This document shows positions 36,811 to 48,502 of a stretch of DNA of 64,000 nt, piece by piece. Where the stretch lies: contig NC_092677.1 of NCBI RefSeq assembly GCF_964355755.1, positions 14,594,601 to 14,658,600 on the forward strand, in the 5' to 3' direction. The notes beneath the pieces are model-generated. The model searched no databases, was not told the origin of the DNA, and saw nothing but the letters and a program-made list of their open reading frames with translations. The DNA is from Antedon mediterranea. Lineage: Eukaryota; Echinodermata; Crinoidea; Comatulida; Antedonidae. The position numbers were made by a program, and so were the translations under genes. Numbering within the stretch: the stretch's first letter is position 1; each line of letters starts with the position of its first letter.

Positions 36811-39800
36811 CTAATATTACCTCAATACATAGATGAAATACAGGACAGCCAGACATTGGTGTTGATACATTGATGATGTTATTTTACTGGTTGTAAAATG
36901 AAGGTCACTTGATTCTACTTTTAGGAAATGATGTACAGATGTGGTTCTGGTATTTGATGCATCACTTTGTTTCAAGTTGATTGAGTAAAAAGACATGTCT
37001 ATTGATAAACATATTGAGGCCATGACCATGAACTTGCAGTTATATTTGTATTGAAGGAAGTGTTTAATGTCTGTACAGTACCTATAATAATTTACACTTT
37101 CAAATTATATATTGTAGGCACTTGGTTCATATGTAATATTGAAAAGATTTGGACTGATTTCTATTGAAGAGAAACTAAATAATCATAAACTGGTCTTTAC
37201 TTTGAGTTCTACCAACAAGTATATTATAGGTTGTTTTCAAAGTTGTTGAATATTCTATTTTATAGTGCCTAAAAATACAACACCATTAGCAGCATCTACG
37301 CATTCATTATAAATTGCTACTATACATCAATTCTTTAACTTGATAGGTATATGTAAATTATATAACAGAAGATAATGTAGTAAAAGGTATCTATATCAAA
37401 CATGCAGAACATGTGAAAATGCACAGTTTTTGAATACTCTGTGGTAACCAAGATGGATTGACATAATTACGCGCGGTTAACTGGTACACTTCAGTGCAAT
37501 GAAGTGTACCACTTTATACTTTCACATACTAATACAATTTATAAACTTTAATATAATCATGGAATATGCATTTTTTTTTTGGTAATCGTTGAAATTGATT
37601 CTTAACCCTGTAACTTTCAGACTGAAATATAATTTGGAAAAGTAAATGCATTTCATGGAAAAGTATTAGTTTATTAGCCAGAAATTCTGCATCTTCACAC
37701 TTAACGTTTTCAATGTGAAGTGTTAATAAGTAAATTTCCATTTCTACAGAAATTAGAATCGTAAGCTTGAAACATTTATACAGCGGCTACAGTTGGTATC
37801 TGAAAACAAAAATTACTGATTAATTTTAATAAATATTGGTGAATATTTGTATAGAGCACAATACTGTAATACCAAGGTATCAGCTATCATGTTATTAATT
37901 ATCTTTAGAAAAATTAAGGTAAAAAAGAACAGAAATAATCTAATTTTGTTTGTGAAATAATAGCTTTTATAGAACATGATTTAAGTTTGAAAATATTATT
38001 ATCATTGATAAAATAGTTTTTATTCTTTACCTTTTCTGACATTTACTATTTAATTTAGTTATTCCTTAGTTTGACTTTCCTCTCTTGTTCTATAAAAATA
38101 ATTGTTTTTTCTGTTTAATTGTACACGCACATTAAGTAAGTTCTGTGAGTCCCATTTAAATTTGTAAATACCTTTTCTTAATGGATTTATAATGGAGTTC
38201 TTTGTTACTTATTTCATTTAGTATTCTTAATACATTGTATGTACAGTAGAAAGTTAATGAGTATTTGCCATTAATTTCTGATCATTTACTAAATTAAGTC
38301 TCGTGGGAGATAGGAAAATATGTCTAGATAAATGAAGAATTACCATTGAAATACCAAAGGTTTTTGAGGTGATACATATTGCTATATTTAGGTGTCTTCT
38401 TGTTATCTATTAGTGTTTATTCATTTATTATATGGATCACTATCAATTCAAGTTATTATTTTAACGTTTATATGGGTCAGCCAAGTTAGTCCATTAATGT
38501 AACAACTTTATACAGACTTTTCATTGGTTCTTCAAGACTTTTTTTAAGGTTTGGGCTTGCATTTATTAATCATTCTGCTTAAGCCAAGGCAGCTAAGAAA
38601 AGTAATTAAGTGGAAACTGAGGCTTTGTTTTTGTTAATATTTTTAAAAAACTTATTTAAGTAGAGTAAGGCATCTTTCGTGTTTGATAAATCTGACACCA
38701 GAATTTTAAGCAAAAGGATATAAAAACTATAAAAAACTTGCTTAAGTTTACTTAATAATGTTTATTAACTATTTTGAAAAAACCCAAACAAATTAAAGAT
38801 TGAAGTGTTCTTCAAATACAATGTGCCTTAATTCCTTCCAATGTTGAAATCATAAAACTTTCTCCAATGGACCATTTCAAACTCTGCGGTAACAAACATT
38901 TTATTGCTAAAAATAGATTAAAAAAGGAAAAAGAATCAGGAACTATAAAACTAAAATTGTTTATCGTTGAACATTAAAGTCCTGAGAACCGATTGAAATA
39001 TCCAACAAAAGTTTTGTTAATTTTACAATCTATCTTTTCTTCCGCCATAAATGATCATAAAAGTTAGCCGACATAGAATGCTGCTTGTAAGTTTTACTAC
39101 TTTTCATTAGCCTGGGAAAATTTTAACTAATCAATTGTTATGAAATATGTCAAGCTTCATTGATTTGAACAAAGTTTTCGTATCATTGTAACTTTTATTT
39201 AGGGTTATTACCCATTTAACCTTTTATTCTTTACAATAATTTATAAAAACTTTAATTGAAATTGTCTGTCAAGTTGGTTTGATAGGTTTTAAAGGCATTT
39301 GCGGTTTTGAGGCATGAACCTTATTATTATTTGGAATATGTAGTTTTAGAGTAATAATTGTGTTTCTTATGTATTTAAATTTGCTAATTATAAATTAATT
39401 ACTTTCTTCTGACAGCGCTGGTAGACTCTTTTAGTATGCCAGGATATTATATACAGTATTTGTAGTAGAGTATCCTTTATTATCCAGGCTTCCTTAAATT
39501 ACATAACCATTAAAATCTAAACAAAACAAAATGACAGATCTTCAATGGTCCACATGCAGAAATTGTGCAACTTTGTTATTCACAGCACTGAATCGAGAAT
39601 CAACATGGTCGATTTAGAATTGCATTGCTTCTCCTTATTATTATTATTATTATATGGACTGCTCTTCATCTTCTCTCATAATAGTCGTCTTTATCTACTG
39701 ACCAGTCCCTTTAGCGCCCCTTCATTTAGCCACTATAGCAATCCTATCATGCTCTCTTCCCTAAGGCTTTGAAAGACATAAGTATTCATTACTTGTACCA

Positions 39801-39956
39801 TTTTAATTAAAGTTTTAGTTTGGATGTTGAGGTTTAATGCTTATAATGATTACACTATTGATTGGTATTGATTAGTGTCATGTCATTTATATTGGGTGCC
39901 ATATCTCAGTATAAATTACAGAATGAAAACAAAAGAATGAAACTCGTATTAATCCT
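36811..39956. other. A+T-rich noncoding stretch
   Basis: No supported gene. A YIDDVILL translation at 36866-36889 is isolated and rejected as a reverse transcriptase. A TTA microsatellite lies at 39637-39654. The rest is ordinary. Confidence 0.4.
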
Positions 39957-40142
39957 ATCCTTGAATATAATCCCATCCCCTATAATTTAGCCTGAATTCA
40001 GACAAGATTTTTAGTAAATTCCATTGTTAAAGCACTCTGAGTATAATCCCACCCCTTAATTTTCCCCAAATTCATACCCAGACCCCATGAGATTACACGA
40101 GTATATCCCAACCATGGAGGTATGAAATTATACCTCCATGGT
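39957..40142 (+). mobile_element. MITE-like family B, partial copy
   Basis: ATATAATCCCATCCCC (39965-39980) and GTATAATCCCACCCC (40041-40055) repeat the family B motif seen at 16424-16693, and CCATTGTTaaag (from 40021) resembles the interior of that copy. It ends in a 13-bp perfect hairpin (40111-40142). Confidence 0.45.
40111..40142. repeat. 13-bp perfect inverted repeat with 6-nt loop
   Basis: ACCATGGAGGTAT (40111-40123) and ATACCTCCATGGT (40130-40142) are exact inverses around GAAATT. It sits at the right edge of a family B fragment and may be a rearranged terminus. Confidence 0.85.
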
Positions 40143-40530
40143 CCAACGCTGCAAAATCTGCTACCTTCCGAAGCCCCTGCTTAATTCAAACAGACAATCG
40201 AAATAAAAAACTTATTCTGGGACATATCCTAATAACATTAAGTTACGCACCCTTAATGAAATATGTATTTATATATCCAGCCGAAGGTTTTATTCATTAT
40301 AAATTATTCATTTTAACCACCAAGCCTTTGAATATCAAAATAAACCTTCTGATTTAATAACTGTATTTTATTAATAGTAATAAAGATGATACTTTTATAT
40401 GAACCCTTTTAGTTTGTCTAGACTTTCTACTACTAATAAAAGTATATAAAAGTACCAGGTATAATATTAATAGTTAAATATGATTTAAGGAAATATAAGG
40501 GATCATGTCAGTCAAAATCTCAGTTACTAC
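40143..40530. other. A+T-rich noncoding stretch
   Basis: Nothing recognised. Confidence 0.5.
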
Positions 40531-40622
40531 AGAATTCATTGAACACCCCTCTCCACACATGGTACAGTCCACAAACCCTGCCCTCAAGTGGGAGCATCCC
40601 CACAAACCACCATCATCATTTC
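40531..40622 (-). repeat. Dispersed repeat family C, copy 2
   Basis: The inverse of this segment contains AAATGATGATGG, GGGGATGCTCCCACTTGA, GGGTTTGTGGACTGTACCAT and GGAGAGGGGTGTTCAATGAA, collinear with the copy at 1167-1253. It is the cleanest copy of the three. Confidence 0.6.
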
Positions 40623-41972
40623 TTTACATAAATGTTAAGAATAATAGGAAAAGGAAATGTTTTAAGTAATTGTACGTAAAGAAGTAGTCACAAGAAGAGG
40701 TTTGAAATAGTTGCAATTGAGGTTGTGTTTTTGCACTTTATCATCTTCATCAAGTAAAATGAACATTGGTCCATGTACTTTTTTTTGTAATAAATTATTA
40801 GGTTCAATTTAAATTCACACTGGCTATCATACTTCATAGATGAACAAAGCAAATTAAAAGCCACCAACAATAATACTTCTTAATTTAATTTTATTTGACC
40901 ATAGACGTTGATTAATGAATAGATGGAAAATTTTACATCATTTTTAATTTTGTATATAGCAACAATGTGTTTTCAAAAGTATACTTGTTAGGCAATAAAA
41001 ACATTGGCTATGATGAACAAAGCATGTTTCAAATTTAGATAAGTTTATTGGTACCATCAGTTCATCATACTTTTAATTGAATTTTATGTAACGGAATTAT
41101 AAAGAAATTTGTATTTTTTGAACGCCCTAAATCATGCCTTGCTTACTTGGATAAACAGAAAATAGCCCTCTCTTACTGAAGAGAGGATACAATTATGAGT
41201 ACTGCATCAACAGGATGGTATTGTATTTAACTAATGTGGAGTTAGGTCAATAACCTGATGATTAACTTAAAGGTCTATTGTATAGATACTGTAATTGTAA
41301 CCGTTTCCCATGGTACCATTCTTTTATATAGTTTTTGGTTTGATCTTTCATTTCAAAAGTATTTTTATGACAACATCGCTCAATGCTGGACAGATCACTA
41401 GTAACTTTTAATCCTTTGTTGTTTTCTGAAAGATGGTAAATTATTTATGAGTCATCATTGAGGCTAGTACTGTATCAAGTGTATTGTTGTGGTGGGGGAA
41501 TTAATAGAATACAATGTAATTAATTATAAAGTGTAAAACCAACCTTTGATGTGAATCATTCGATGTCTTCATGCCCCCAAGTGTTTATATATCCTTCTTG
41601 AATAGTATTACACAATGCAGTTCTTATTTGTACTTTATTTATTAGTGATAAAGGACTATGAATTTAACCCAATTTGGTAATGAAGTTCTAATTTGATTGA
41701 ATTGTAAAGCAGAGAATGAAAACATTAATTGCTATTTAGTTATTGTCTCTTATCATAGATTAATAATGTGCCATTCATTGCAGTGGAACATTATTGTGTA
41801 ATAGTATCTCTTTTGTGTCTTCTAATTATTATTTCAAATAGACGTGTTTTTTTTCACACAATTCAAAGCCAAGTATTAGTGCTAGATTGGCTGTTAGAAA
41901 AATCCTAGAATGAAATCCAGGTATTGATGTTACACTACTATTGCAATATGTTAGTCTAAAATACATTATACT
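40623..41972. other. A+T-rich noncoding stretch
   Basis: No supported gene or repeat. Minus-strand frames at 40688-40870 and 41829-42026 lack motifs. Confidence 0.45.
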
Positions 41973-42825
41973 AGTTAATTTGTCTGTTAGGGTCAATTGA
42001 ATCTCCATTTCTAATCTATGTATCAATATGGTTCATCAAAATTGAGGCAAAGGCTAATTTAAAACCGTGATTGCGGCTTGCATAATTGTCCCTTTCTTTA
42101 TTATTTTTAATTATTTATGTTTTTTCTTTATTAACCATACTTCTCTAGTTATTTGTCTGTTAGGATCATTTGAATCTTATTTCTAATCATGTACCATCAA
42201 TATGGTTCTTCGAAATTGAGGCATGCTATTTTTAGAATTATGAATACATCATTTCAATTGTGCCTTTCCTTATTGTTTTTTTTTTGTTAATTAACCATAC
42301 TTTACTACTGTCTAATTTTAAATTGCTAATTTTAAAATTGTGATTGCATAATTTGAATTGTCCCTTTCTTTATTATTTTTAATTATTTGTTTTTTCTTCA
42401 TTAACCATACTTCTATCTAGTTAGTTTTCTGTTAGGATAAATTGAATCTTTATTTCTAATCATGTACCATCAATGGGGTTCTTCAAAATTGAGGCAAATG
42501 CTATTTTTAGCAATTGTCCCTTTCTTTATTGTTTTTATCATTGTTTTTTTGTTAATTAACCATACTTACTACTATCTAGTTATTTTTCTGTTATGGTCAA
42601 TTGAATCTCCATTTCTAATCTATGTATCAATATGGTTCTTCAAAATTAAGGCAACTGCTAATTTTTGAGTTATGAATACGGTAGACAAACTGTCTCTTAT
42701 TCTTTATATTTTTTTTATTGTTTTTTCATTAACAATACTTACATCTAGTTATTTGTCTGTCAGGGTCAATTGAATCTCCATTTCTTATCTATGTATCATC
42801 ATATGGTTCTTGAAAATTGACGTTG
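41973..42825. repeat. Satellite-like array, period about 160-173 bp
   Basis: The anchor TTTGTCTGTTAGG, followed by TCAATTGAATCTCCATTTCT, then ATGTATCAATATGGTTCTTC, AAAATTGAGGCAA, CCCTTTCTTTATT and TTAACCATACTT, recurs with TCTGT at 41983, 42156, 42428, 42587 and 42756. The spacings are 173, 272, 159 and 169; the long interval contains an extra partial unit that lost its anchor (42301-42410). About five and a half diverged A+T-rich monomers. Open frames here are by-products of the array. Confidence 0.8.
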
Positions 42826-43859
42826 TTTAGTCCTTAATATGCATTGATTGCTGATTAAATTGCAACAATGATGCCAATACTTGTCATTTACAAATGCAAG
42901 GTTCTTTAATTTGTTTTCCAATTGAGACTATTGTGGAAAATCTGAGTCAAAAAGCTTACATAACGTGAAGGATACATTGATAAAAGCTTTTTACAATGTA
43001 AGGCTAATTTTTCAATTTTAATTTCTTTCAATGGATGTTTACTAGTAGTTTCAGTCATTTTGTGTTCATTAATTTTAAACCTTTCTTGTCTCTTAGACCT
43101 TGCATGCATAGTTGTATACATCAGCCCAGAGTCATACAAAATTACATAACTTTGCAGTTATAAAAGTAATACCTGTATGAATAGTTAATTGCATGATGTC
43201 AAAGACCACAACATATAACCTAATAAATATTGTATTTGCTTATCATGCAGTGCTGTTTGCTTTTCCAATTTTTGCTACTCTAAGTCTAGTATCCTGGTGT
43301 CAGAATTTGGAAAAGTATGTTAAAGTTTATAATTGTAATTCGTTTGTAGACATGTTTGAATCTGATTCTCTGTTGTTTGTTTGGTAGGTGGTCTCACATT
43401 GTACATTGTTCACTTGGAATGTCCTAATATGAATTATTTACAGGACAACTGTAGTACCTGTTTTAGTATTCAAACAAGGAACTAATTTTTATGAAATCGA
43501 GACACTGTATTATAGTGGTGGATGAAGAATTTTGAAATGGGGATGGAGGACTGGTGGTTGGGGGTGGTAAAATGAAGTGCAGAACTTCTAATGTCATGTA
43601 TCTTTTACATTACCTTCTCCCTCTAAATTCACCTGTTCTGAATTTAAAAAAAATATTACTAATTAATACTTTCCTCTTTAACATTTAACTAACATTATCA
43701 TAAATTATACTGAAATGATGAAGTATTGAAATATGATTGTACAGTACAAAAACAAGAATACATTTTTATGTAATTAATCTTTCTTCTTCAAAATTAAAAA
43801 TTCAATGTCATAATATTTCAAGTAGGACATCTGTTGTCATGACAACATGTATAGCTTCA
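42826..43859. other. A+T-rich noncoding stretch
   Basis: No supported gene. A minus-strand frame at 42906-43139 is polar and lysine-rich but without motif or splice sites. Confidence 0.4.
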
Positions 43860-44050
43860 AGTACCTTGCTAATGAAAATGATATTTCGATGCTTTTCATC
43901 GGCGTGTGTTTAGTCATGCGTAATAAGCTCTGCGTCCCAAGGTCTTTGCATTTTTTTAAATATTTACTATAATATCCATGCCTCAGCAAGACTTAGAGAG
44001 CAGGTGGTGGGAAATACATACTATGAATAGATGTATAGCTTCAATGGAAT
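43860..44050. other. GC-richer patch, candidate conserved noncoding element
   Basis: Contains GATGCTTTTCATCGGCGTG, AGTCATGCGTAATAAGC, TGCGTCCCAAGG and GAGCAGGTGGTGGG, with no open frame of note. A regulatory role is inference. Confidence 0.25.
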
Positions 44051-44221
44051 TAGAACGGAAATCGGGTGCACTTTTTTACAAACTGCCAATAATTATTTGA
44101 AACTGTCAAATTTATTATTCTTAACCAAATTTAGGAAACTAGAATAATTTTCCTTTTTGAAATTCAATGAAAATGGATTTTTAACTGAAAATTGAGTAGG
44201 TAATGGAAAATGTATATTTTA

Positions 44222-44340
44222 TTCTTATTTTATTTTATTTTATTCAATCAAAACCAACAGCGATAAATACCGCCACTAACAGGTTTGAAACATAAAACAA
44301 TACAACATCAAAAACGGTTAACAATAAATACAGATAAAAT
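44222..44340 (-). mobile_element. Possible non-LTR retrotransposon 3' tail
   Basis: On the minus strand the segment ends in GATTGAATAAAATAAAATAA, like the piece at 2421-2500, with GTTAGTGGCGGTATTTATCG before it. No coding part. Plus-strand simple sequence (AT)9 follows at about 44339-44356. Confidence 0.35.
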
Positions 44341-44356
44341 ATATATATATATATAT
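44339..44356. repeat. AT dinucleotide microsatellite
   Basis: About nine uninterrupted AT dinucleotides. Confidence 0.85.
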
Positions 44357-44993
44357 AAAAAACATAGATTGGCATATATATTATACTTTGAACAAATAAT
44401 TAAATTATCATGGTTTTATGCTTTAAATTATATTTTTATTCTTTGGATGCTATATTAAGTATAGAAAGAAAAAACAAATCAGACCTCCCAACATAATAAT
44501 CATGGGAGTTTCTCGTCATTTCCCAATCTTACACTAAAATGCAATTTATTTTTAAGTCCCTTTTTTTTTATTGCCAATCCCAAATATGAAATCTTCAATT
44601 AAATTGCAAGTCTTGGAGAGTTTATAAAGATTCAATATTTAAAGTATTATATAGTTTCTATGATTTATTTCTGTAAGTAAACAATTGTGTTTTTATTCTT
44701 TAGCAATGGTTTTTCTATGACATCATAGAAGAAATGTAGACAATAGGGTCTTTTCTGTACACATTTGTCATTTCTTGGTTTAAATGCCAATGTTCTAATA
44801 TTAACTATTTTCCAAGTACATCATGACCTAAACTTTGTTTTCTTTACCTTTTTTTTTTTTTATATTGAACAAATATTGCTGTAATACATAAATAACATAT
44901 AAATCTTTTGATTGTGATTCATCGAACTCCTTAGAGCTTATGATATTGCAACAATCTATATTGCTTGTATTGTTTAAACCGTTAGACCCATTT
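44357..44993. other. A+T-rich noncoding stretch
   Basis: Nothing recognised. Confidence 0.5.
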
Positions 44994-45123
44994 ACCAGTC
45001 TCCACTAATAAAAATATCAAGCCCCATTGACTAGAATAATTGTCTGGCGTTACGCATTAATAAATGCATAAACTAGTGTCCACCTACTGGTCTCCGATCA
45101 TAAAAACAACACGGCACCATTGA
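44994..45123. repeat. Diverged 37-bp direct duplication, spaced 92 bp
   Basis: ACCAGTCTCCACTAATAAAAA to CCCCATTGA (44994-45030) and ACTGGTCTCCGATCATAAAAA to CACCATTGA (45086-45123) are related segments (quoted in part). They lie at the left edge of a GC-richer block that runs to about 45360. Confidence 0.5.
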
Positions 45124-45332
45124 GTATATATACAGATGCTATCGGCACTGTTATGCAGGCTTCCACACAATTTTCTAATGTCATTACTGATGCCGCTAAT
45201 CCAATTCCACTACTGCTAGTTGTCTGGTTAAACCGTGATGCATCGTTTCGGCCACTTTTAGATCAAGCTCAACGCATTCTGAATGGATCAACCAGGTTGC
45301 CATTAGCAATGCAATGCCTGCCAGATATCTGA
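45094..45332 (+). other. GC-richer open block, unidentified
   Basis: A plus-strand frame open for about 85 codons, containing an ATG-less alternative start region at 45120 and ending at TGA 45330-45332. Its composition is balanced and its translation (for example DASFRPLLDQAQRILNGSTRLP) looks protein-like, but I recognise no domain and see no convincing splice sites; CAG/GTTGCC near 45296 is weak. It could be an exon, a transposon remnant or a conserved noncoding element. Confidence 0.25.
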
Positions 45333-48143
45333 ATCATCATAGGCTGATGTAATAAAGCGCCGGATTCATATCTGTATATATATATATATCTATATCCAAT
45401 TGTCAGTTATAAAAATTCATATTTTGAAAATATTGGGGATAATTATAATAATGATTTAATAAGAAAATTATGAATATATGGTGCTGGTTCAGGTAGAAGC
45501 CCATGCTTTGTTATAAGCCCACCTACCTGAAAACGTATAGTACTATACTATAGTACCATATGTATTGGTTTTAATGTATTTTTCTTATATAGGAATTATA
45601 ATATCATCTAGTAATATTTATAATCTTCAAACAATCTGAAATTCGATAGGAAAAAATTAGATTGTATTTTGCTATAATGCTATATATTGCAGAGACTGTA
45701 ATATGAAGAACACTCTTTATTTAGATTTGTAAAAAAATCATCATATTTTGATATTGTATACTTTTTACTGTAATGTTGTATTTCATAAAGAAATTTTCCA
45801 TATACTGTACTTAGACTGTACAGCCATTTTGTCATAATACGTCAGACAGGTTTTCAACTGTATTAAAATATGTAATGTAATTTTTAAGTAAGTCTATGAA
45901 TATTTTGAAGCCATAGATACAGTTAGTTCATTTAAAGGCTGTATTGCCTATAGTAAAATCATTTAAACTTAATTTATGTAAGAATAAATCCAAATGCTAC
46001 TAAAATATTCTGCAGCCCTACAGGATATATTCCATTTTATCATATTTAGATTCAGTCTTTGCTAATATTCATATTTGTCGACTTAGCTTGAAGAATGCGA
46101 CTTTTAAGACAAGTGCCACAATACCTTGGGCATTCATGAATATTTATAATGTAACGAAAGGTGATCAGAACAATAACAACTGTATTATTGCATGATGGGA
46201 TAGTGATATACGTCATTGAGATCAATCCCAAAAGGCATAGTACTAATCTTTGCTATATAATTCCTCAATTGCAATTTTCTAAATTGACAATTTGTACACT
46301 TTCAAAATTGTTCTTGTCAAAATATAGAATTTTATAAATGCTTCTGACAATAAAAAATGCGTTTTGTAATTAGAGTTATCCTAATTTTTCTAGTGTATAA
46401 TATATTTGTAGTTTCTTAAATTAGAAATTTAAATACATTTATTTTTATGCAATTACAGTAAATGATACAACAGTAACCTTTATATTTTTCAAGAAGAACA
46501 TAGTACTCTGAAACAGGTAACTTTAAACCAATCAAAATCAAACAATGATATTTATGTTGCTCAAAGTAAAGTACAATAGTCTAAAACTCAAAGGTAACTT
46601 TGGGCCAATCAGAATCCAGCAATAATCTATAGAACAATTACATTAACATTGTGTATATTACTACAGTGGTTATAATTTCAGTAATCTTGTTGAATTCAAA
46701 AGGATTAAGGCTTGTCGAAGATAATATTTTTGCATGGGTTATTAAACTGTTTAGTCAGAGAAAAAAATCCGCTCCAGTCAAAAGATGTCAATTTAGAGCA
46801 GCTTTGTGAGATGAATATAAAGTTCCGCCTCAAGTGGATATTCATCGTGTTTAGACTGAATGATCTCTACACTGAAATAATCGTAAAATTCTGATAAATT
46901 GGTGGAATAGATTTCAAACTTTCTGTATATTATTAATCGCAAGATCGTACATGCATTCAGTTTGACAATATAAGCCTTGCATCTTTGCATTCACTTTGAT
47001 CCAAACTCTGCTCTATCGATCAATGTTTTTCTTTTTGCAAGCGAGCATTAAAACTCTTATTAATGGCTCTGACAACATCAGGGTTATTGCTTGGGCAAGG
47101 TACCTATTTCAAGAACACGTAATTGACATGCAGAAATTAGCATCTCAGGACGATTAGTTGTTATTGGACGCACAAAAAAACGCTTTGGGTGAATTTACAA
47201 CTTGCTTTATGTGAAGATAGATTAGAAAAAGTCATCTTACTTATTGAGCCAGTATTACAGGTTGTAATTTTTCAAACTCAACCCTGTGATTTTTAACTGC
47301 ATATTCATTTATTTTGCTGTTTTTATTTATAGCGTCGTTTAGTTGATTTATCTTTCTTTCTGATGGTAATAAGGGTATCTTTCAAGGAATCATCTCATTG
47401 GCGCAATCCCAACCCCGTAGTAAATTTCCATGGATCTATTGTTTTTAATTCTTTGAGTCTGATATTATAAGATGACATTTTTTGTGGGCTTAAACCCTGC
47501 ATATTTCATTCATTCATGGCTCGCCCTCATCGTACTTTAGTTATTTGATGTATAATTTAGTTTGTGTTATAAAAGTTTATTAGATTTTGAATAAATTTTA
47601 AAAAGGAAATTATAGGCTAAGAAAATATTTGTCTTTCCTTTCCTTGTTGTTTTTATGCCTGGATATTCTAACCATAACAATACTGTGTTGTGATATGACT
47701 ATTTATGATACTACTATTATTTTGTGTTTTTTTTAATCAAGTTTAATCAAGTAGATAAAATAAAAAAACTGGAAATGTATAATTGCTTTCCAAGTTTAAA
47801 AAGAAATATAACAAATATTACAAACCATTTAAATACATGGTATATTTAAAAAGAGATACATTTAATGTTTATGCTATATCACTAAGAAAATGGAATTGAA
47901 ATTGAATTAGAAGTGATATCAAAACTGATTGTTATAGCCGGACTACAGATAAACTCATAACATAATTAATTAAAATTTAAATGCAAAACAAGAAAGAGAA
48001 AATTAAAAATTAACCCTGCAATACTTTACTGTTGTTAAATTACTTTCCCTCTAGCAAACTTCTCAGTATCATTATCAATACGAGATTGATTTATTCAGCA
48101 AGTGACCGTTTGACCGGGCAAACAGTTTGAGGCGATCAGATGA
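45333..48143. other. A+T-rich noncoding stretch
   Basis: A TA run lies at about 45376-45390. Overlapping short frames at 46712-46990 on both strands have no motif. No supported gene. Confidence 0.4.
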
Positions 48144-48204
48144 CCAATCACAACGAAATTAGTATTTTACGGCAACGCAAACTATTCATTACGGCAAGAT
48201 AAAA
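48144..48204 (+). promoter_or_regulatory. CCAAT box and TATA-like element upstream of small frame
   Basis: CCAAT at 48144-48148 and GATAAAA at 48198-48204 lie 54 bp apart and 106 and 50 bp upstream of the ATG at 48254. Spacing is compatible with a start of transcription near 48230. The local sequence is GC-richer. Inference only. Confidence 0.25.
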
Positions 48205-48253
48205 GCCATAGTAGCCTAGAGATTTATCTCAATATTGTTCATTCCTCGAGTCA

Positions 48254-48502
48254 ATGATTCTTTCTCGATTGTGTTTTCCTCTCTTGTTGTACATCAGTGT
48301 TATATTGTTGAAGTTACAGTTTTGTTTCATTACATTAAATCGATATTTTGACCTTGAAGCTAGGAAGATGAAAAAAAAAAACCCTTCCAAGATTAATAAC
48401 TATATTGAAGAGTATTATGATGAGAAAGAACTCTTTCAGTTGAATGAAAAACAAAACTTGTCTGTAGAGCTGCTTGTCTTATTAACTACTCAATCTTTCT
48501 GA
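48254..48502 (+). CDS. Small hypothetical secreted-type protein
   Basis: An 82-codon frame with an in-frame TAG upstream (about 48212) and its own stop at 48500-48502. The first 29 residues are strongly hydrophobic (MILSRLCFPLLLYISVILLK region) and could be a signal peptide or anchor. The remainder is highly charged, with a basic stretch (RKMKKKNPSK) followed by an acidic one (YIEEYYDEKELF), so dibasic processing of a peptide precursor is possible. I recognise no family. The second Cys is inside the hydrophobic part, so no disulfide pattern is evident. The CCAAT and TATA-like elements upstream are the only regulatory support. Frames of this length also occur by chance here. Confidence 0.25.
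   Translation: MILSRLCFPLLLYISVILLKLQFCFITLNRYFDLEARKMKKKNPSKINNYIEEYYDEKELFQLNEKQNLSVELLVLLTTQSF

Noticed and set aside
36866-36889. YIDDVILL translation resembling the reverse-transcriptase catalytic motif
   Set aside because: Isolated eight residues with stops close by and no other reverse-transcriptase motifs in frame; likely chance.
42462-42668. Plus-strand hydrophobic frame of 68 codons
   Set aside because: Lies in the satellite-like array and changes between monomers.
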